Shown piece by piece: positions 6,027-6,321 of a stretch of DNA of 6,321 nt. The notes below the pieces were generated by a model. The model was not told where the DNA came from, ran no database searches, and was given only the letters and a program-made list of their open reading frames with translations. Origin of the DNA: Nitrososphaerota archaeon. GTDB lineage: Archaea > Thermoproteota > Nitrososphaeria > Nitrososphaerales > JAHFOH01. How positions within the stretch are numbered: the first letter of the stretch is position 1; every line of letters starts with the position of its first letter. The stretch is taken from contig JAHFOH010000022.1 in assembly GCA_023266955.1 (NCBI GenBank), forward strand, positions 7,504-13,824, in the 5' to 3' direction. Made by a program: the position numbers and the translations under genes.

Positions 6027-6046
6027 GGGTGAAGATATATTCACCC
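6027..6046. repeat. Hairpin-forming inverted repeat upstream of the zinc-finger gene
   Basis: GGGTGAA and TTCACCC are exact complements separated by GATATA, giving a 7-bp stem with a 6-nt loop. Flanking CCC (6021-6023) and GGG (6048-6050) allow an alternative pairing. A T-rich stretch (ACTTTTCTAAACCTTTATT) follows within about 8 bp, so the element could be the pcn terminator. It could equally be an operator just upstream of the next gene's TATA box. Confidence 0.5.
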
Positions 6047-6058
6047 TGGGTCAACTTT

Positions 6059-6073
6059 TCTAAACCTTTATTA
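6059..6073 (+). promoter_or_regulatory. TATA box of the zinc-finger microprotein gene
   Basis: CTAAACCTTTATTAG has its TTTATT core at 6067-6072, about 33 bp before ATG 6102. This matches the spacing seen for pcn, rpoL and the hydrolase gene and implies a leader of under 10 nt. Confidence 0.5.
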
Positions 6074-6101
6074 GATGGAAGAAACATGAGACCGGTAGCT
6101 G

Positions 6102-6239
6102 ATGTCTCTCATAGCGCCCGAGAAGGCGATAGTGGTCTGCAAATGGTGTGGACGAAGACTCGGGTCAGAGTACTACTGGAAGTGCAGGCAATGCGGGGAG
6201 ACTTTCTGCTACGTGCACAGCTCCAGACACAAGCACTAA
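6102..6239 (+). CDS. Small AN1-like zinc-finger protein (45 residues)
   Basis: This short frame encodes a 45-residue protein dense in zinc ligands: C13, C16, C28, C31, C36, H39, H43 and H45. The spacing C-x2-C-x11-C-x2-C-x4-C-x2-H-x3-H-x-H closely follows the AN1 zinc finger (C-x2-C-x9-12-C-x1-2-C-x4-C-x2-H-x5-H-x-C). It includes the typical KCRQCGETFCYVH core. Two differences stand out: the loop after the first histidine is two residues shorter, and the last cysteine is a histidine. The finger fills nearly the whole protein, so it would act as a stand-alone two-zinc domain binding protein or nucleic acid; no partner is visible. The start is the first ATG after in-frame stops at 6087 and 6096. 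It has its own TATA-like box and a hairpin upstream. Function is unknown. Confidence 0.8.
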   Translation: MSLIAPEKAIVVCKWCGRRLGSEYYWKCRQCGETFCYVHSSRHKH

Positions 6240-6273
6240 CATTCATCTTGCTGCACTATCCTTACGCACGCCT

Positions 6274-6321
6274 CTAAGACTTGCGCCTACTCACAATCTT
6301 AGGAACTACTGCGAGTTGACT
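6274..6321 (-). CDS. Possible C-terminal end of a convergent gene
   Basis: One minus-strand frame entering from the right edge reads 15 residues ending VVPKIVSRRKS before a TAG at 6274-6276. The other two minus frames close within seven codons. The basic tail looks like an ordinary soluble protein end and would make this gene convergent with the zinc-finger gene, 34 bp away. Fifteen codons are too few to be sure. Confidence 0.25.
   Translation of the reverse strand, partial: SQLAVVPKIVSRRKS

Noticed and set aside
6029..6277. 82-codon plus-strand frame covering the zinc-finger gene
   Set aside because: It is in another frame from the zinc-finger protein, lacks domain features, and starts inside the hairpin; the overlapping 45-residue frame has a coherent metal-binding pattern and a better promoter.
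1..6321. Mobile elements, CRISPR arrays, toxin-antitoxin or defence genes
   Set aside because: No repeated spacer pattern, terminal repeats, transposase or nuclease motifs were seen; nearly all of the window is accounted for by housekeeping genes with short gaps.

Overview
The window reads as chromosomal DNA of an archaeon. It carries Sec61-beta, diphthamide synthase Dph2, exosome subunit Csl4, an archaeal-type fused CoaBC, RNA polymerase subunit L, transcription factor S and a PCNA sliding clamp. These are archaeal information-processing genes, and they sit behind archaeal TATA-like boxes rather than bacterial promoters. The gene content and short-leader promoters fit the TACK group (Thaumarchaeota, Bathyarchaeota, Aigarchaeota or relatives) better than a typical euryarchaeon. 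That placement is inference; no phylogenetic marker can be tested here.

Layout. On the minus strand at the left edge lies a partial membrane-protein reading frame (1-326), downstream of a complete 57-residue Sec61-beta gene (343-516). A 145-bp divergent intergenic region follows. The plus strand then carries dph2 (662-1663), csl4 (1736-2311), coaBC (about 2361-3614), a metallo-beta-lactamase-fold hydrolase (3720-4373), rpoL (4455-4751), tfs (4748-5092, overlapping rpoL by 4 bp), pcn (5151-5909) and a 45-residue AN1-like zinc-finger microprotein (6102-6239). A possible minus-strand gene ends at 6274, so the right edge may be convergent.

How the genes fit together. Dph2 starts diphthamide synthesis on elongation factor 2. 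Csl4 is the RNA-binding cap of the exosome. RpoL and TFS are a core subunit and the cleavage factor of RNA polymerase. PCNA is the replication clamp. Sec61-beta belongs to the protein translocon. CoaBC makes 4'-phosphopantetheine for coenzyme A. Only rpoL and tfs are tightly coupled; most other plus-strand genes have their own TATA-like element about 31-36 bp before the start codon, implying very short 5' leaders.

Most of the window is ordinary housekeeping DNA, and I see no mobile element, CRISPR array, tRNA, rRNA or defence system. The points most worth a second look are the AN1-like microprotein with its own promoter and an upstream hairpin, the palindromes flanking pcn, the missing zinc ligand in TFS, and the membrane-protein frame that has no standard start codon.
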